From NCBI RefSeq assembly GCF_029714305.1, contig NZ_CP121647.1, forward strand, positions 1,198,501 to 1,262,500: DNA of 64,000 nucleotides, written 5' to 3'. A program made the translations under genes and the position numbers. This stretch comes from Bradyrhizobium sp. CB3481. GTDB taxonomy: Bacteria > Pseudomonadota > Alphaproteobacteria > Rhizobiales > Xanthobacteraceae. Shown piece by piece: positions 42,928 to 53,811 of this stretch (position 1 is its first letter; each line of letters starts with the position of its first letter). The notes below the pieces were generated by a model, which saw only the letters and a list, made by a program, of their open reading frames with translations, was not told where the DNA came from and searched no databases.

Positions 42928-43296
42928 TCAGCCACCGGGCTTACTGGATGCCGATTTTTCGCCAAAATAGAAGCCCGTGACCGCTCCAACGAGGCCAATC
43001 AGCGGCGTGAGGACAAGTTCAATCACGGCCCGGATCGATTTCAGGTCCATAGTTTCCACATTGCAGGCGCCGCCACCGTGACAGGCGTACATCGTGACGA
43101 GACCCGTCAAGACCACGGCCCCGATGACCCCAACCAAAGCCCAGACCAGTGCCAGCGCGATAGTGCCACGAATGGTTTCCCGATCGGCCGTCGGATCGTA
43201 GGGTTTCTCCACGATTTGACCAGCGGTGGCAGGTATGGCGCCGCCGCCCGCTGTAGTTGTAACGCCTATCGTGGTGAGATCTTGCTCGACCGGCAT
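42928..43296 (-). CDS. Two-helix membrane protein of unknown function
   Basis: 122 residues. Two hydrophobic segments (ALALVWALVGVIGAVVLTGL and VLTPLIGLVGAVTGFYFG) separated by a short loop with CHGGGACN. The ATG at 43296 has GGGGGAA at a suitable distance; two other starts (43302, 43311) are possible. It follows the ribbon-helix-helix gene on the same strand by 34 bp, so the two may be co-transcribed. Confidence 0.65.
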   Translation of the reverse strand: MPVEQDLTTIGVTTTAGGGAIPATAGQIVEKPYDPTADRETIRGTIALALVWALVGVIGAVVLTGLVTMYACHGGGACNVETMDLKSIRAVIELVLTPLIGLVGAVTGFYFGEKSASSKPGG

Positions 43297-43330
43297 CGGC
43301 ATTTCCCCCAAAAGCCGCGTTATGAGGTGG

Positions 43331-43549
43331 TTATCCGCGAAGGACCTTCTTGAAGGTCTTGTTCTTTTCTTCGATCAGGATCGATGCGCCGCTGGCTTCC
43401 TTGTCGGAAAAATACTTTTCGCGAGCGATCGCCTCCTGCAAGACGGTATTCGCCGAGACGCCGCGCTTGTTCGCTAGTTCGACCAGCGCGTCGAACAGCT
43501 CTTTGGGAAGATCGGCGGAAATCTTTACGGGCGCGTTTGCATCGGCCAT
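43331..43549 (-). CDS. Ribbon-helix-helix-like protein
   Basis: 72 residues: APVKISADLPKELFDALVEL, then ANKRGVSANTVLQEAIAREK, then a basic tail (KNKTFKKVLRG). The first strand and two helices fit a CopG/ParD-like ribbon-helix-helix DNA-binding fold. No toxin gene of a known family lies next to it; the downstream gene encodes a two-helix membrane protein. It could be a repressor, but no operator was recognised. Confidence 0.65.
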   Translation of the reverse strand: MADANAPVKISADLPKELFDALVELANKRGVSANTVLQEAIAREKYFSDKEASGASILIEEKNKTFKKVLRG

Positions 43550-43626
43550 CGGAAAACTCCGGTTTCCTCAAATATAGGCTGCTTGCCGGGAGGCGTGAAG
43601 TAGGACGGCAAAATATCGGCACCAAT

Positions 43627-43656
43627 GGAAAGGCCCGCCACCTCGGTGGCGGGCCT
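43627..43656 (-). terminator. Rho-independent terminator after groEL
   Basis: A perfect 12-bp stem, AGGCCCGCCACC (43631-43642) with its complement at 43645-43656, and a short loop. In the direction of groEL transcription it is followed by TTTCC. It starts about 30 bases after the groEL stop. Confidence 0.85.
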
Positions 43657-43687
43657 CCCGCTGGAAATAATTGTAGGCAGAATAGGC

Positions 43688-45466
<1,779 letters not shown>

Positions 45467-45763
45467 TTACGTCAGCACGCCCATGATGTCGGACTCCTTC
45501 ATGATCAGGAGTTCCTCGCCGTCGAGCTTGACCTCGGTGCCCGACCACTTGCCGAACAGCACACGGTCGCCGACCTTGACGTCGATCGGGATCAGCTTGC
45601 CGGTTTCGTCACGGCCGCCCGGGCCGACGGCGGTCACTTCGCCCTGCGACGGCTTTTCCTTGGCGGTGTCGGGAATGATGATGCCACCCTTGGTCTTCTC
45701 TTCGGCATCGATGCGCTTGACCACGACACGATCATGCAGCGGGCGGAATTTGGTTTTGGCCAT
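45467..45763 (-). CDS. groES: Co-chaperonin GroES (Cpn10)
   Basis: 98 residues: [20 protein letters not shown] (mobile-loop side), [19 protein letters not shown] with the mobile loop, then [20 protein letters not shown]. It caps the GroEL cavity. AGGAG lies before the ATG. Leader about 140 nt long from the predicted promoter. Confidence 0.97.
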   Translation of the reverse strand: MAKTKFRPLHDRVVVKRIDAEEKTKGGIIIPDTAKEKPSQGEVTAVGPGGRDETGKLIPIDVKVGDRVLFGKWSGTEVKLDGEELLIMKESDIMGVLT

Positions 45764-45874
45764 GACGTCTCCTCTTGAAGTTCCTCTGGGAAAGGCTCGG
45801 TTTCAGGTCTGCGCCATTGAAAATGGCGGATATGCCGGGTATTCGAAGCCGCCCCCGGGCGGGACAGCGCGCCC

Positions 45875-45901
45875 TTAGCAATCTTCGCGGTTGAGTGCTA
45901 A
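45875..45901. promoter_or_regulatory. CIRCE element (HrcA operator) of groESL
   Basis: TTAGCAATC-N9-GAGTGCTAA. The right half matches the consensus TTAGCACTC-N9-GAGTGCTAA exactly; the left half has one change (A for C). It lies 12 bp downstream of the -10 box, so HrcA bound here would block transcription. Confidence 0.92.
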
Positions 45902-45913
45902 ACGTGGGGCCGG

Positions 45914-45942
45914 GAAATATGGCTTGGCGCTGATCCTGTCAA
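45914..45942 (-). promoter_or_regulatory. Sigma-70 type promoter of groESL
   Basis: On the minus strand: TTGACA (45942-45937), a 17-bp spacer, TATTTC (45919-45914). The -35 box is perfect and the -10 box is fair. The CIRCE element follows immediately, as in other HrcA-controlled groESL operons. Confidence 0.8.
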
Positions 45943-46101
45943 GCAAACAAGGGGGTTAAGGCCTTCTTGAGGCCGGTATAGGATGCTCCCACGGAAACCA
46001 AATCGGTGCAGCGGCGTAATTCGACCGACGTCATTGCTCCGGCAGGCTTTTTACGGTTGGCTGCTTGACGGGAGCGGCCAAGGAATTGTCGGGGGAATGC
46101 G

Positions 46102-46617
46102 ATGATCAGCTCACGTAATGCGCGTACGGTTGCCAATCTGGCGGCCGCGTCGGCGCTGACGGTCTTGCTCGCAGCATGCGGCAGCATGAGCTTGCCTTCG
46201 CTGTCGTCCAATCCGGCGCCCGAGGCCGAGCCCGGCGTCGCGCCCGAAATGCCGGCGACTATCCGCGCCGACGAGATCGTCGGCCGGTGGGGTCTTGCCT
46301 CGTTCCAGAATCCGAACGATCGCGCCCGCACCGAGGCGGCGGCGCGCGGCCAGTGCAAGCAGCCCTATGTGATCGGCGCCGGCACCTCCGGCGGTGTCGT
46401 CATGCATCTGGCCGACCAGGCCACCCCGCAGGAGCTGCGCCTCAAGGGCTCACCGGGCGGCAAGAACTATATCGGCCCGGCCGGTCCCGCCGGGGGGGAA
46501 CAGGACCGCGAGATCATCTCGTTCGATGGCCGCGTGCTGATCACCCGCTTCATCGACAAGGATGCCGCGGTCCGCTACGGCAACATGGTCTATGTCCGCT
46601 GCGCCCCGCGGGCGTGA
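46102..46617 (+). CDS. Putative lipoprotein
   Basis: 171 residues. The signal peptide ends with the lipobox LLAACG (Cys about 27), so it should be lipid-anchored. The mature part has a Pro/Glu-rich linker, then ADEIVGRWGLASFQNPND, a Cys at QCKQPYV, GGKNYIGPAGPAGG and a C-terminal YVRCAP, giving a possible disulfide. GGGGGAA stands before the ATG. The shape recalls small beta-barrel envelope proteins such as AprI/Inh-type inhibitors, but this is not certain. Confidence 0.75.
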   Translation: MISSRNARTVANLAAASALTVLLAACGSMSLPSLSSNPAPEAEPGVAPEMPATIRADEIVGRWGLASFQNPNDRARTEAAARGQCKQPYVIGAGTSGGVVMHLADQATPQELRLKGSPGGKNYIGPAGPAGGEQDREIISFDGRVLITRFIDKDAAVRYGNMVYVRCAPRA

Positions 46618-46639
46618 GGCTGGCGCGACACGGGTGTTT

Positions 46640-46744
46640 GTCATGCCCGCGAAGGCGGGCATTCAGTACGCTGCGGCCCCTCAGATGAATCGCTGACGTC
46701 TCTGCAATACTGGATCGTCCGCCTTCGCCTTCGCGGACGATGAT
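46640..46744. repeat. Palindromic repeat, family H (complete copy)
   Basis: GTCATGCCCGCGAAGGCGGG, then CAGTACGCTGCGGC, GACGTCTCTGCAATACTGGA and GCGGACGATGAT. Read in reverse complement it aligns along its whole length with the two pieces that flank the IS30 element (56806-56886 and 57942-57965). Confidence 0.8.
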
Positions 46745-46819
46745 AGCGGGGAAGGGGTCAGAAACAAAAAACGCCGGCATCGCTGCCCGCGTTTTGTTTG
46801 GGCTGCGTTAACCAGCCGA

Positions 46820-47590
46820 TCAATTGAACATGGCGTCGATGTCGTCCTGCGAGGCGTGACCGATGTCGCCATCGAGCTTCGGACCGTTGAGCAGCTTGGC
46901 ATCGCCCTCGCGGGTGTCGACGACCGGAATGGCATGGGCCTTGATCGCGTCGACGCCGCCCCAGATGTCCATCATGGTGTAGATGTGCTGCTCGATGAAC
47001 TTCATCGTGGTCATCACCTTGCTGATGCGCTGACCGGTGAGGTCCTGGAAGTTGCAGGCCTCGAAGATCGAGACGACGCGTTCCTGGATTTCTTCTGAGA
47101 GCAGCTTCTGCTGGTCGGGCGAGATGTTCTTGGAGAGCGCGGTCGCCGCCTGGTCGATCGCTTCGGTAGCTTCCAGAATCTGCTGGGTGGCCTGTTCAGT
47201 GCCGCCGACGACGGCGCCGAGTTCGCCGTTGACCTTGGCCATTTCCTGGCCGTCAAAGCTCTTGCCGTGCAGGGTGGCGATTTCGCGCTTGGTGCGGTTG
47301 ATCGCGTCGTGGATCAGGTCGAGCTCGACCTTCAGCTTCTCGCACTGCTCGATCTGGGCGCGATAGGTTTCAAGCAGCGCATGCGCATCGGCGGTCTCGC
47401 GTGCGATTTCCGACTGTACGCTGGTGGGGGCGCCGGCATGGCCGAAGCTTGCCATCTGGGCGCGGATCGCGCGCAGCTCGGCCATGATCTCTTTGTGCAT
47501 CGGGCCGATCTCGCCGCCTTCTTCATGCATGACAATTGGCGCGTCGCCCAAAATGGATTCGATACGAAAACGTTTGCGATTGACCGACAT
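46820..47590 (-). CDS. cheZ: Chemotaxis protein phosphatase CheZ
   Basis: 256 residues, mainly helical (long coiled-coil-like stretches about 70-170). The catalytic motif CNFQDLTGQRISK (Asp 183, Gln 187) matches the D-x-x-T-G-Q motif of CheZ, which dephosphorylates CheY-P. The C-terminal SQDDIDAMFN fits the CheY-binding tail. The ATG at 47590 (MSVNRKRFRI) is chosen; the frame runs further up without support. No other chemotaxis or flagellar gene is nearby. Confidence 0.88.
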   Translation of the reverse strand: MSVNRKRFRIESILGDAPIVMHEEGGEIGPMHKEIMAELRAIRAQMASFGHAGAPTSVQSEIARETADAHALLETYRAQIEQCEKLKVELDLIHDAINRTKREIATLHGKSFDGQEMAKVNGELGAVVGGTEQATQQILEATEAIDQAATALSKNISPDQQKLLSEEIQERVVSIFEACNFQDLTGQRISKVMTTMKFIEQHIYTMMDIWGGVDAIKAHAIPVVDTREGDAKLLNGPKLDGDIGHASQDDIDAMFN

Positions 47591-47886
47591 GAGATTTTCC
47601 CGCCCCTTCCAGTTCGAAGGTGTTGTAGACCAAGGCGATTTAACGTGAGGTTCACGCGCGAAACTTGCATATCGGCGCACGAATACCATCGATTAACCAT
47701 GAGGGCCGTGCGTTCACGCAAAATAAACGCTACCGGGCAAATTCGCGCGCCATTGCCGGGATGGTGAATCGAAACGCCTGTTACGTTTACCAAACCGATT
47801 AGGTTTTGATTTGTATTGTTCGCATGCAGCGGCGTTTGTCGCGCCGCCTGCGTTCCCACAAGTGACGAACAGTACAGAGTACGTCG

Positions 47887-48678
47887 ATGTCCGGAAAAAT
47901 CTCTTTGGCGCTCCTGGCGAGCGCGTCTTGTCTTTGCTTTGCCGGTGAGGCCGCGGCGATCGACGCCTCATCATCACCCGAGCCCACCGTGATCTACGCG
48001 CGGCAGCCCGCGCCGCCGCCGGTGCGCGTGGCCGCCGCCGAGCGCTCCAACATGGGCGGCGGCTTCATCGAATTCCTGTTCGGCGACGCGCCGCAGGGCG
48101 GGCGCTATCAGCGCGAGCAGGTCTATCAGCAGATGCCGGAATATGGCGGGCGGCGCATGCTGCTGCCTCCGATGGATCCGCAGCAATCGATGCAGCGCGA
48201 GGAGCAGGTGCTCGATCCGGCGCAGCACCGGCTCGATCCGAAATATGAAAAGCAGCTGGTCGAGTATCACGGCAAAGAGAGCCCGGGCACCATCGTGATC
48301 GATACGCCGAACAAGTTCCTGTTCCTGGTGCAGGGCGACGGCAAGGCGCTGCGCTACGGCGTCGGCGTCGGCCGGCCCGGCTTCACCTGGTCGGGCGTCA
48401 AGACGATCTCGGCGAAGAAGGAATGGCCGGCCTGGACACCGCCGCCGGAAATGCTGGCGCGCCGTCCCGACCTGCCGCGGTACATGGAAGGCGGCCCAGA
48501 CAATCCGCTCGGTGCGCGCGCGATGTATCTCGGCTCCTCGCTCTATCGCATCCACGGCTCCAACGAGCCCTGGACCATCGGCACCAACGTCTCAAGCGGC
48601 TGCATCCGGATGCGCAACGAGGACGTGATCGATCTCTACGGCCGCGTCGGTGTCGGCGCCAAGGTGGTGGTGATTTGA
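47887..48678 (+). CDS. L,D-transpeptidase (ErfK/YbiS/YcfS/YnhG family)
   Basis: 263 residues: signal peptide, a linker rich in Gln/Pro/Arg, and the YkuD catalytic domain at 130-263. The active site is IHGSN (His 223) and SSGCIRM (Cys 239). The domain cross-links peptidoglycan (3-3 links) or attaches outer-membrane proteins to it in the periplasm. It stands alone, followed by a terminator. Confidence 0.93.
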   Translation: MSGKISLALLASASCLCFAGEAAAIDASSSPEPTVIYARQPAPPPVRVAAAERSNMGGGFIEFLFGDAPQGGRYQREQVYQQMPEYGGRRMLLPPMDPQQSMQREEQVLDPAQHRLDPKYEKQLVEYHGKESPGTIVIDTPNKFLFLVQGDGKALRYGVGVGRPGFTWSGVKTISAKKEWPAWTPPPEMLARRPDLPRYMEGGPDNPLGARAMYLGSSLYRIHGSNEPWTIGTNVSSGCIRMRNEDVIDLYGRVGVGAKVVVI

Positions 48679-48702
48679 TCTACGGTGATGTGATTTGAAA
48701 TG

Positions 48703-48735
48703 AAACGGCCGCCCAGTGGGGCGGCCGTTTGATTT
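48703..48735. terminator. Hairpin terminator between the L,D-transpeptidase and the DUF2076 gene
   Basis: AAACGGCCGCCC (48703-48714), loop AGTG, GGGCGGCCGTTT (48719-48730), then GATTTT. It is symmetric with T and A runs on both sides and can end both convergent transcripts. Confidence 0.85.
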
Positions 48736-48751
48736 TCAACTCTCGCAGGCT

Positions 48752-49582
48752 TTACGCGTAATCGCTGCCGCTGTCGCCATCGTCGCCGTCAAAGCCGTCG
48801 CCATCGTGATCCATATCGTCGTCATCGTCATGCGAAGCCTGGTCGAAGAAGCCCTGGCGAGAGCCGTAATCATTGTCGCCGCCGCTATCGGCGCGCCGGC
48901 TCGACGAGCCGATGTCGTTGATGCCGGCATCGCGCGCGAGGTCGCCGCCGGACTGATCGCCCCACGGCCTGCGGTCTTCGACGCCGCCGCTATGGCCGGC
49001 GGTATCGCCGAACGCCTGGTGATTGCCGCCGCCCATCATCGAGCGGATGCTGCTGGCCAGCAGCGAGCCACCGACCACGCCGGCCGCGGCCGCCGCCGCC
49101 GTGCCGAGGAACGAGCCGCCACCGCCGAATGCCGACGGCTGCTGCTGGGCGCCGCCATAGGGCTGGCCGTAAGCCGGCTGATTGTACGGTCCGCCGCCTT
49201 GCGTCTGCTGCAGCACCTGGCCACTATTCCATGTCGGCCGGTTGCCCATCTCGGGCGCACGAACGTTCGGCACCGAGCCATGCGAACCTTGCCCCTGGCT
49301 CTGTCCGAAGATCGCGTCGCGCATCGAATCGAGGAAGCCGCCAGGTTGGGTTTGCTGGCCTTGCTGGCCCGCCGCCGCTTCCAGTTCCTGGATGCGCATA
49401 TCGGCGCGCTTCAACGCCTCGTCCTGCACCAGCGTCGTCTGCACCAGCGCATAGACCGCGTTTGGCGCGTTGCGCAGGCCCTGCATGATCGCCGACATCG
49501 CCTCGGGATCGCGCTTGGCGCTTTCCAGCTTGGCGAGCCGGTCGAAAAGATCGTCAATCAGTTGGCGTTCTTGCGGTGTCAT
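48752..49582 (-). CDS. DUF2076 family protein
   Basis: 276 residues. TPQERQLIDDLFDRLAKLES near the N-terminus is the DUF2076 start, followed by a coiled-coil-like region, a Gln/Gly/Pro-rich middle, and a hydrophobic Ala/Gly segment (GTAAAAAAGVVGGSLLASSI). The tail is extremely acidic (Asp-rich, about DDDDDMDHDGDGFDGDDGD). GGGAGAGG is before the ATG at 49582. Function unknown; the acidic tail might bind divalent metals. Confidence 0.85.
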   Translation of the reverse strand: MTPQERQLIDDLFDRLAKLESAKRDPEAMSAIMQGLRNAPNAVYALVQTTLVQDEALKRADMRIQELEAAAGQQGQQTQPGGFLDSMRDAIFGQSQGQGSHGSVPNVRAPEMGNRPTWNSGQVLQQTQGGGPYNQPAYGQPYGGAQQQPSAFGGGGSFLGTAAAAAAGVVGGSLLASSIRSMMGGGNHQAFGDTAGHSGGVEDRRPWGDQSGGDLARDAGINDIGSSSRRADSGGDNDYGSRQGFFDQASHDDDDDMDHDGDGFDGDDGDSGSDYA

Positions 49583-49709
49583 GGCCCTCTCCCTCGCGTC
49601 GTCGTCGACGCGCCGGCAAGATGTAGGGCGGGCTTTATGTCGCAAGTAGTGGGCGGCCGGATTAAATTTTGGTATGCGACAAAACGCCGGGCGCATTTGT
49701 CGCGTCTTG

Positions 49710-50552
49710 TCAGCTCAATGTAACTTTATTCGCCGCCAGCAATGCCGGAAATTGGTCACCGGCGAGATAGGCGTGTTCCGCCTCGCGCTGGGTGGTGAGA
49801 GGATCGAGGCTTTGTAGCGTCTCGTCGACAAAGCCGGGATGGCACATCACGAGCCCGTCATCCGGCAGCCCTTCCAGAAACTCGGACATCAGCGCGCCGA
49901 AATTGGACTGCTTTGAAAAATCATAAGCCCCGTCGAAAGCGGGATTGAATGCGATGCCGGCATCGGCGGCGCGCTTGCGGAATTGCGCGCTGAGCATGTC
50001 GAGCACCAGCGCCTTGGGCGCGCCGAGCCGTTTGGCGAGCGGCCTGCCGCGGCCGCACTGGCGTATCCAGGCGGCGGGCGCCGCCTCTTTCACCGCGCGT
50101 AAAAAGCCGTCGCGGACCTGCGGGAAGAGCTGCGCGTGCTGGTGGCCATCGACAAAATCGGGCGCGCGGCCGAACAGCTCCTTGAACGCCGCAAGCTGCG
50201 CCAGCACTTCGTCTTCGATCATTTCAGGCTCGAGCCGGCGCAGCAGGCCCGACCGCAACAGGTTCGGAAACGGCAGAAACAGGCCGCCATCGAGCGGGCG
50301 GAAATGCATTGTCAGCGGACGAAACGGCGCGGTCAGCGTCGTGTGCAATCCGATGGCGCAGCGCGGGCTCGCCGCCGCCGCCTCCTGCAAGGCCGTGATC
50401 TCGGCGCGGCCGATCGCCGGGCCCACCACCATGACAGAGGTGGCGTTGAGGCGGCCTCGCGAAATCAGCTCGCGGATCGCGCGGTTGACGCCCTCGGCCA
50501 GCCCGTAATCGTCGGCGCACAGCCAGATCCGGCGCAGTGCGTCGTCCTTCAT
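49710..50552 (-). CDS. ChbG/HpnK family deacetylase (YdjC-like)
   Basis: 280 residues. WLCADDYGLAEGVNRAIREL carries the metal-binding Asp pair, GLHTTLT and VDGHQHAQLFP the metal His residues. Family members deacetylate small amino-sugar substrates (chitin disaccharide) or sugar-linked lipids such as hopanoids (HpnK). Its start overlaps the stop of a GT2 gene by 4 bp, so the pair probably works on one glycolipid. Confidence 0.88.
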   Translation of the reverse strand: MKDDALRRIWLCADDYGLAEGVNRAIRELISRGRLNATSVMVVGPAIGRAEITALQEAAAASPRCAIGLHTTLTAPFRPLTMHFRPLDGGLFLPFPNLLRSGLLRRLEPEMIEDEVLAQLAAFKELFGRAPDFVDGHQHAQLFPQVRDGFLRAVKEAAPAAWIRQCGRGRPLAKRLGAPKALVLDMLSAQFRKRAADAGIAFNPAFDGAYDFSKQSNFGALMSEFLEGLPDDGLVMCHPGFVDETLQSLDPLTTQREAEHAYLAGDQFPALLAANKVTLS

Positions 50553-51589
50553 TCGGCGGCGGTCCGTTCGCTGGCCGCAGCCTCGCCGTCGGCGCGCTTT
50601 TCGGTATGCTCGGCGACAAAGTAGATCGGCCGCGCCTTCAATTCGGAGAGGATCTTGCCGATATATTCGCCGACGATGCCGATCATGATGAGCTGCACGC
50701 CGCCGATCGTCATCAACCCGATCATCAGCGAGGGATAGCCGGGGACCTGCTTGCCGGTGGTCAAGACCTCCCAGAGAATGGTCAGGCCGAAGATGAAAGC
50801 GGTGAGCGCGAGCAGCACGCCGAGCAGGCTGGCAAAGCGCAGCGGCGCCACCGAGAACGACGTCAGTCCCTCGATCGACAGGCCGATCAGCCGGCCCGGG
50901 CTGAAGGTGGTGACGCCATGCGCGCGCGGCGCCGGCTCGTAGTCGACGCGGATCTGGCGGAAGCCGATCCAGTTCGACAGGCCCTTGAAGAAGCGGTTGC
51001 GCTCGGGAAGCTGGCGCAGCGCGGTCGCCGCGCGCGGCGACAACAGGCGGAAGTCGCCGGCGTCTTCCGGGATCTTCTGCCGTGCGCCCCAGTTGATCAG
51101 CGCGTAGAAGCTGTGCACCGCAAGCCGGCGCGTGGCCGATTCATTGTCGCGATGCGCCTTCGCCGTGTAGACGACGTCGTAGCCGTCATCGATCCAGTGC
51201 GAGACCAGCTTTTCGACCAGGCTCGGCGGATGCTGGCCGTCGCCGTCCATGAACAGCACCGCGCCGCGGCGGGCGTGGTCGAGCCCGGCCATCAGCGCCG
51301 CTTCCTTGCCGAAATTGCGTGACAGCGATACCACCTGGACGTCGAGCCCGTCGGCCTTGAGCGTGCGTGCGATCGCCAGCGTGTTGTCGGCGCTGCCGTC
51401 GTCGATATAGACGACCTCGGTCGCAAGCCCGTAGCGCGCCATCAGCGTGCGGGCGAGGCCGATCAGCCGCTCGTGCAGCATGGCGAGGCCCGCCGCCTCA
51501 TTGTAGACCGGCACGACAATCGACAGGCCTTTCGCCGCGGCGCTGGCTGCGGCCGTCGTGAGGCGGGAAACGTCAGAGCCAAGCGTCAT
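50549..51589 (-). CDS. Membrane-bound glycosyltransferase family 2 (GtrB/ArnC-like)
   Basis: 346 residues. LSIVVPVYNEAAGLAMLHER begins the GT-A domain; YIDDGSADNT, FMDGDGQHPPSL (metal site) and ERNRFFKGLSNWIGFRQ follow. Two C-terminal membrane helices (about 230-300) resemble GtrB/ArnC-type enzymes that load undecaprenyl phosphate with a sugar. It is upstream of and overlaps the ChbG/HpnK gene, so the product may be a deacetylated lipid-linked sugar. Confidence 0.92.
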   Translation of the reverse strand: MTLGSDVSRLTTAAASAAAKGLSIVVPVYNEAAGLAMLHERLIGLARTLMARYGLATEVVYIDDGSADNTLAIARTLKADGLDVQVVSLSRNFGKEAALMAGLDHARRGAVLFMDGDGQHPPSLVEKLVSHWIDDGYDVVYTAKAHRDNESATRRLAVHSFYALINWGARQKIPEDAGDFRLLSPRAATALRQLPERNRFFKGLSNWIGFRQIRVDYEPAPRAHGVTTFSPGRLIGLSIEGLTSFSVAPLRFASLLGVLLALTAFIFGLTILWEVLTTGKQVPGYPSLMIGLMTIGGVQLIMIGIVGEYIGKILSELKARPIYFVAEHTEKRADGEAAASERTAAE

Positions 51590-51664
51590 CGAACAGGTCC
51601 CAGATTATCCAACCGTATATGCTACCTGCTGGAGGCTGTCGCAACGATGAACGAAACGGCAGCC

Positions 51665-52642
51665 TTATTGCCGCAAGAACGCCTCGAGCTTGGCAAATAA
51701 CGGGTTTTCGCGGTCGAACACGTAGTCCAGCGAGGCGATCGAGACCGTGTCGGCGCCGTGCTCGCGCAGGAAGCTGCCGAGCGCGTAGAGGTGCATCGGC
51801 GGGCAGTGCAGCGTGAGCATGCCCGACGAGGTCGGCCCGCCGAACGGCGCCACCACGCCGAAGCGGTTGTGCGCCTCCGCCAACAGCTTGTCGTTGCAGC
51901 CGGCAAAGCGGGTGCGGACTTCGCGGAATTTGGCGGCGCGAGCCCTTGCTGCGATGTGGTCGAGGATGACGCGCGCGGTCTCGCGCGCCTCCGTCGACCA
52001 ATCAGCGTCGCGCGAGGCGACGAGGTTGGCCTGGCTGCGCAGGATGACGCCATCGTCGAGCACTTTTAGCCCGTTGGCAGCGAGCGTTGCGCCGGTCGTG
52101 GTGATGTCGACGATCAGCTCGGCGGTGCCGACGGCGGGCGCGCCTTCGGTGGCGCCGGCGCTCTCCACGATGCGGTAATCGACCACGCCGTGGGAGGCAA
52201 AGAAGCTCCGCGTCAGGTTGATGTATTTGGTCGCGACCCGCATCCGCCGGTTATGCTGGGCGCGGAAGCCGGTGGTGACGTCGTCGAGATCGGCCATGGT
52301 GCGGACGTCGATCCAGGCCTGCGGCACCGCGACCACGACATTGGCGCTGCCGAAGCCGAGATTGTCGATCAAGAGCACGCGCTTGTCGGCGTCGACGATG
52401 CTTTCGCGCAAGAGATCCTCGCCGGTGACGCCGAGATGCACCATCCCGCGCGCGAGCTGCGAAGCGATCTCGCTCGCCGAGAGATAGGCGATCTCGACAT
52501 TATCGACGCCGGCAATGGTGCCGCGATAGTCGCGCGCACCGCGCGGCTTGGCCAGCGTGAGCCCGGCGCGGGAGAAGAACGCCTCGGCATTTTCCTGCAG
52601 GCGGCCTTTTGAGGGAACGGCGAGAACGAAGGGAGCGGTCAT
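51665..52642 (-). CDS. hisG: ATP phosphoribosyltransferase HisG
   Basis: 325 residues. [20 protein letters not shown] at the start and [20 protein letters not shown] (PRPP-loop region) are diagnostic. It makes the first committed step of histidine synthesis. At 325 residues it is longer than the ~210-230-residue short HisG forms that depend on HisZ, with an extra ~100-residue C-terminal domain, yet hisZ is adjacent and overlaps by 4 bp. The ATG at 52642 gives the normal N-terminus. Confidence 0.96.
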   Translation of the reverse strand: MTAPFVLAVPSKGRLQENAEAFFSRAGLTLAKPRGARDYRGTIAGVDNVEIAYLSASEIASQLARGMVHLGVTGEDLLRESIVDADKRVLLIDNLGFGSANVVVAVPQAWIDVRTMADLDDVTTGFRAQHNRRMRVATKYINLTRSFFASHGVVDYRIVESAGATEGAPAVGTAELIVDITTTGATLAANGLKVLDDGVILRSQANLVASRDADWSTEARETARVILDHIAARARAAKFREVRTRFAGCNDKLLAEAHNRFGVVAPFGGPTSSGMLTLHCPPMHLYALGSFLREHGADTVSIASLDYVFDRENPLFAKLEAFLRQ

Positions 52643-53811
52643 GCGGCGCTCCCTTGCGCGCTGGACTGGCCAAGCTCTGTCAGCGCCTCGATCCACACCG
52701 AGAAGCCGACCGCCGGAATCGGCGTCGGCGAGCCGAGCTGCGTCATCAGTCCGTCGTAGCGCCCGCCGCCCATCAGCGGCTCGGCGCCGTTGCCTTTACC
52801 CTTGCCATGCAGCTCGAATTCGAAGCCGGTGTAGTAATCGAGGCCGCGGCCGAACGAGGTGGAGAACCGCGTCATCTTGGTGTCGACGCCGCGCGCGGCC
52901 ATCAAGCCGATGCGGCTTTCGAGCTGATCGATCGCGGCGTCGAGATCGAGCTTGGCGTCGGAAGCCAGCGCGCGCAGTTGTTTGGCCGATTCGTTGGGAT
53001 CGCCGGCGATGGCGAGGAAGCGCTTGATGATGTCGAGCGCATCGCGCGGCAGCGCGCCCGCCTTCAGCGTCGATTGTTCGAGGAAGCGATCGGCGATTTC
53101 GGCAACCGTTCGTCCGCCGACATTGGTGGTGCCGGCGATCGACATCAGGTCGGCGACCAGCGCCAGTGCCGCCTTGCGGTCGGAGCCGGCGAGCGCGGCC
53201 AGCACGCCCTCATATTCGTTGCGGCCGGGCGCGGTTGCGAGCGTCAGCCGCTCGATGTCCTCAGTGAGGCTGACCTTGCGGTTGAAATCCTTGATCAGCC
53301 GCCGCCGCCATACCGGATAGAGATCGAGCGCATCGATCAGCGCATTGAACAGCGCGACGTCGCCGGTGCGGACTTCGACGTCCCTGACGCCAAAGGCGGC
53401 GGTCGCCTCCAGCGCCAACGCCAGCATTTCGGCATCCGCCGCGGCGCGGTCCTGCCGGCCGAACGATTCGATGCCGGCCTGCAAAAATTCGCTGGGGCGG
53501 CCGCCGCGATAGCGGAACACCGGCCCGAGATAGGAAAAGCCGGCCGGCTTCCCCGCGCTGGGCGAGGCCAGATAGTCGCGCGCCACCGGAATGGTGAGGT
53601 CCGGCCGCAGGCACAGCTCCTCGCCGGAGGCGTCGGTGGTCAGGTAAAGGCTCTTGCGGATGTCCTCGCCGGAGAGATCGAGGAACGGCTCCGCCGGCTG
53701 CAGGATGGCCGGGTGCGCCTGCACATAACCGCCTTGGGCAAACGACAATAGCAGCGCGTCCGCCCAGGCGGCGGACCCGGCAGCACCAGGGGAGGCGGCG
53801 GTCGCAGTCAT
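52639..53811 (-). CDS. hisZ: ATP phosphoribosyltransferase regulatory subunit HisZ
   Basis: 390 residues, a class II tRNA-synthetase-like (HisRS paralogue) protein. [20 protein letters not shown] and [16 protein letters not shown] match motif 2, [19 protein letters not shown] follows, and [19 protein letters not shown] and GGGRYDGL end the core. It forms a complex with HisG and supplies regulation. The ATG at 53811 is chosen; the frame extends upstream without a family match. Confidence 0.96.
   Translation of the reverse strand: MTATAASPGAAGSAAWADALLLSFAQGGYVQAHPAILQPAEPFLDLSGEDIRKSLYLTTDASGEELCLRPDLTIPVARDYLASPSAGKPAGFSYLGPVFRYRGGRPSEFLQAGIESFGRQDRAAADAEMLALALEATAAFGVRDVEVRTGDVALFNALIDALDLYPVWRRRLIKDFNRKVSLTEDIERLTLATAPGRNEYEGVLAALAGSDRKAALALVADLMSIAGTTNVGGRTVAEIADRFLEQSTLKAGALPRDALDIIKRFLAIAGDPNESAKQLRALASDAKLDLDAAIDQLESRIGLMAARGVDTKMTRFSTSFGRGLDYYTGFEFELHGKGKGNGAEPLMGGGRYDGLMTQLGSPTPIPAVGFSVWIEALTELGQSSAQGSAA

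Larger units (their letters stand above)
45764..46101. other. Regulatory region between groES and the lipoprotein gene
   Basis: Divergent genes. It contains the groESL leader, the CIRCE element and the promoter listed separately, then about 160 bp running to the lipoprotein start. In that last part no promoter was recognised. Confidence 0.55.

Noticed and set aside
41585..42970. Plus-strand frame of 461 codons opposite the 405-residue secreted protein
   Set aside because: Only the minus-strand frame has a signal peptide and a plausible codon pattern.
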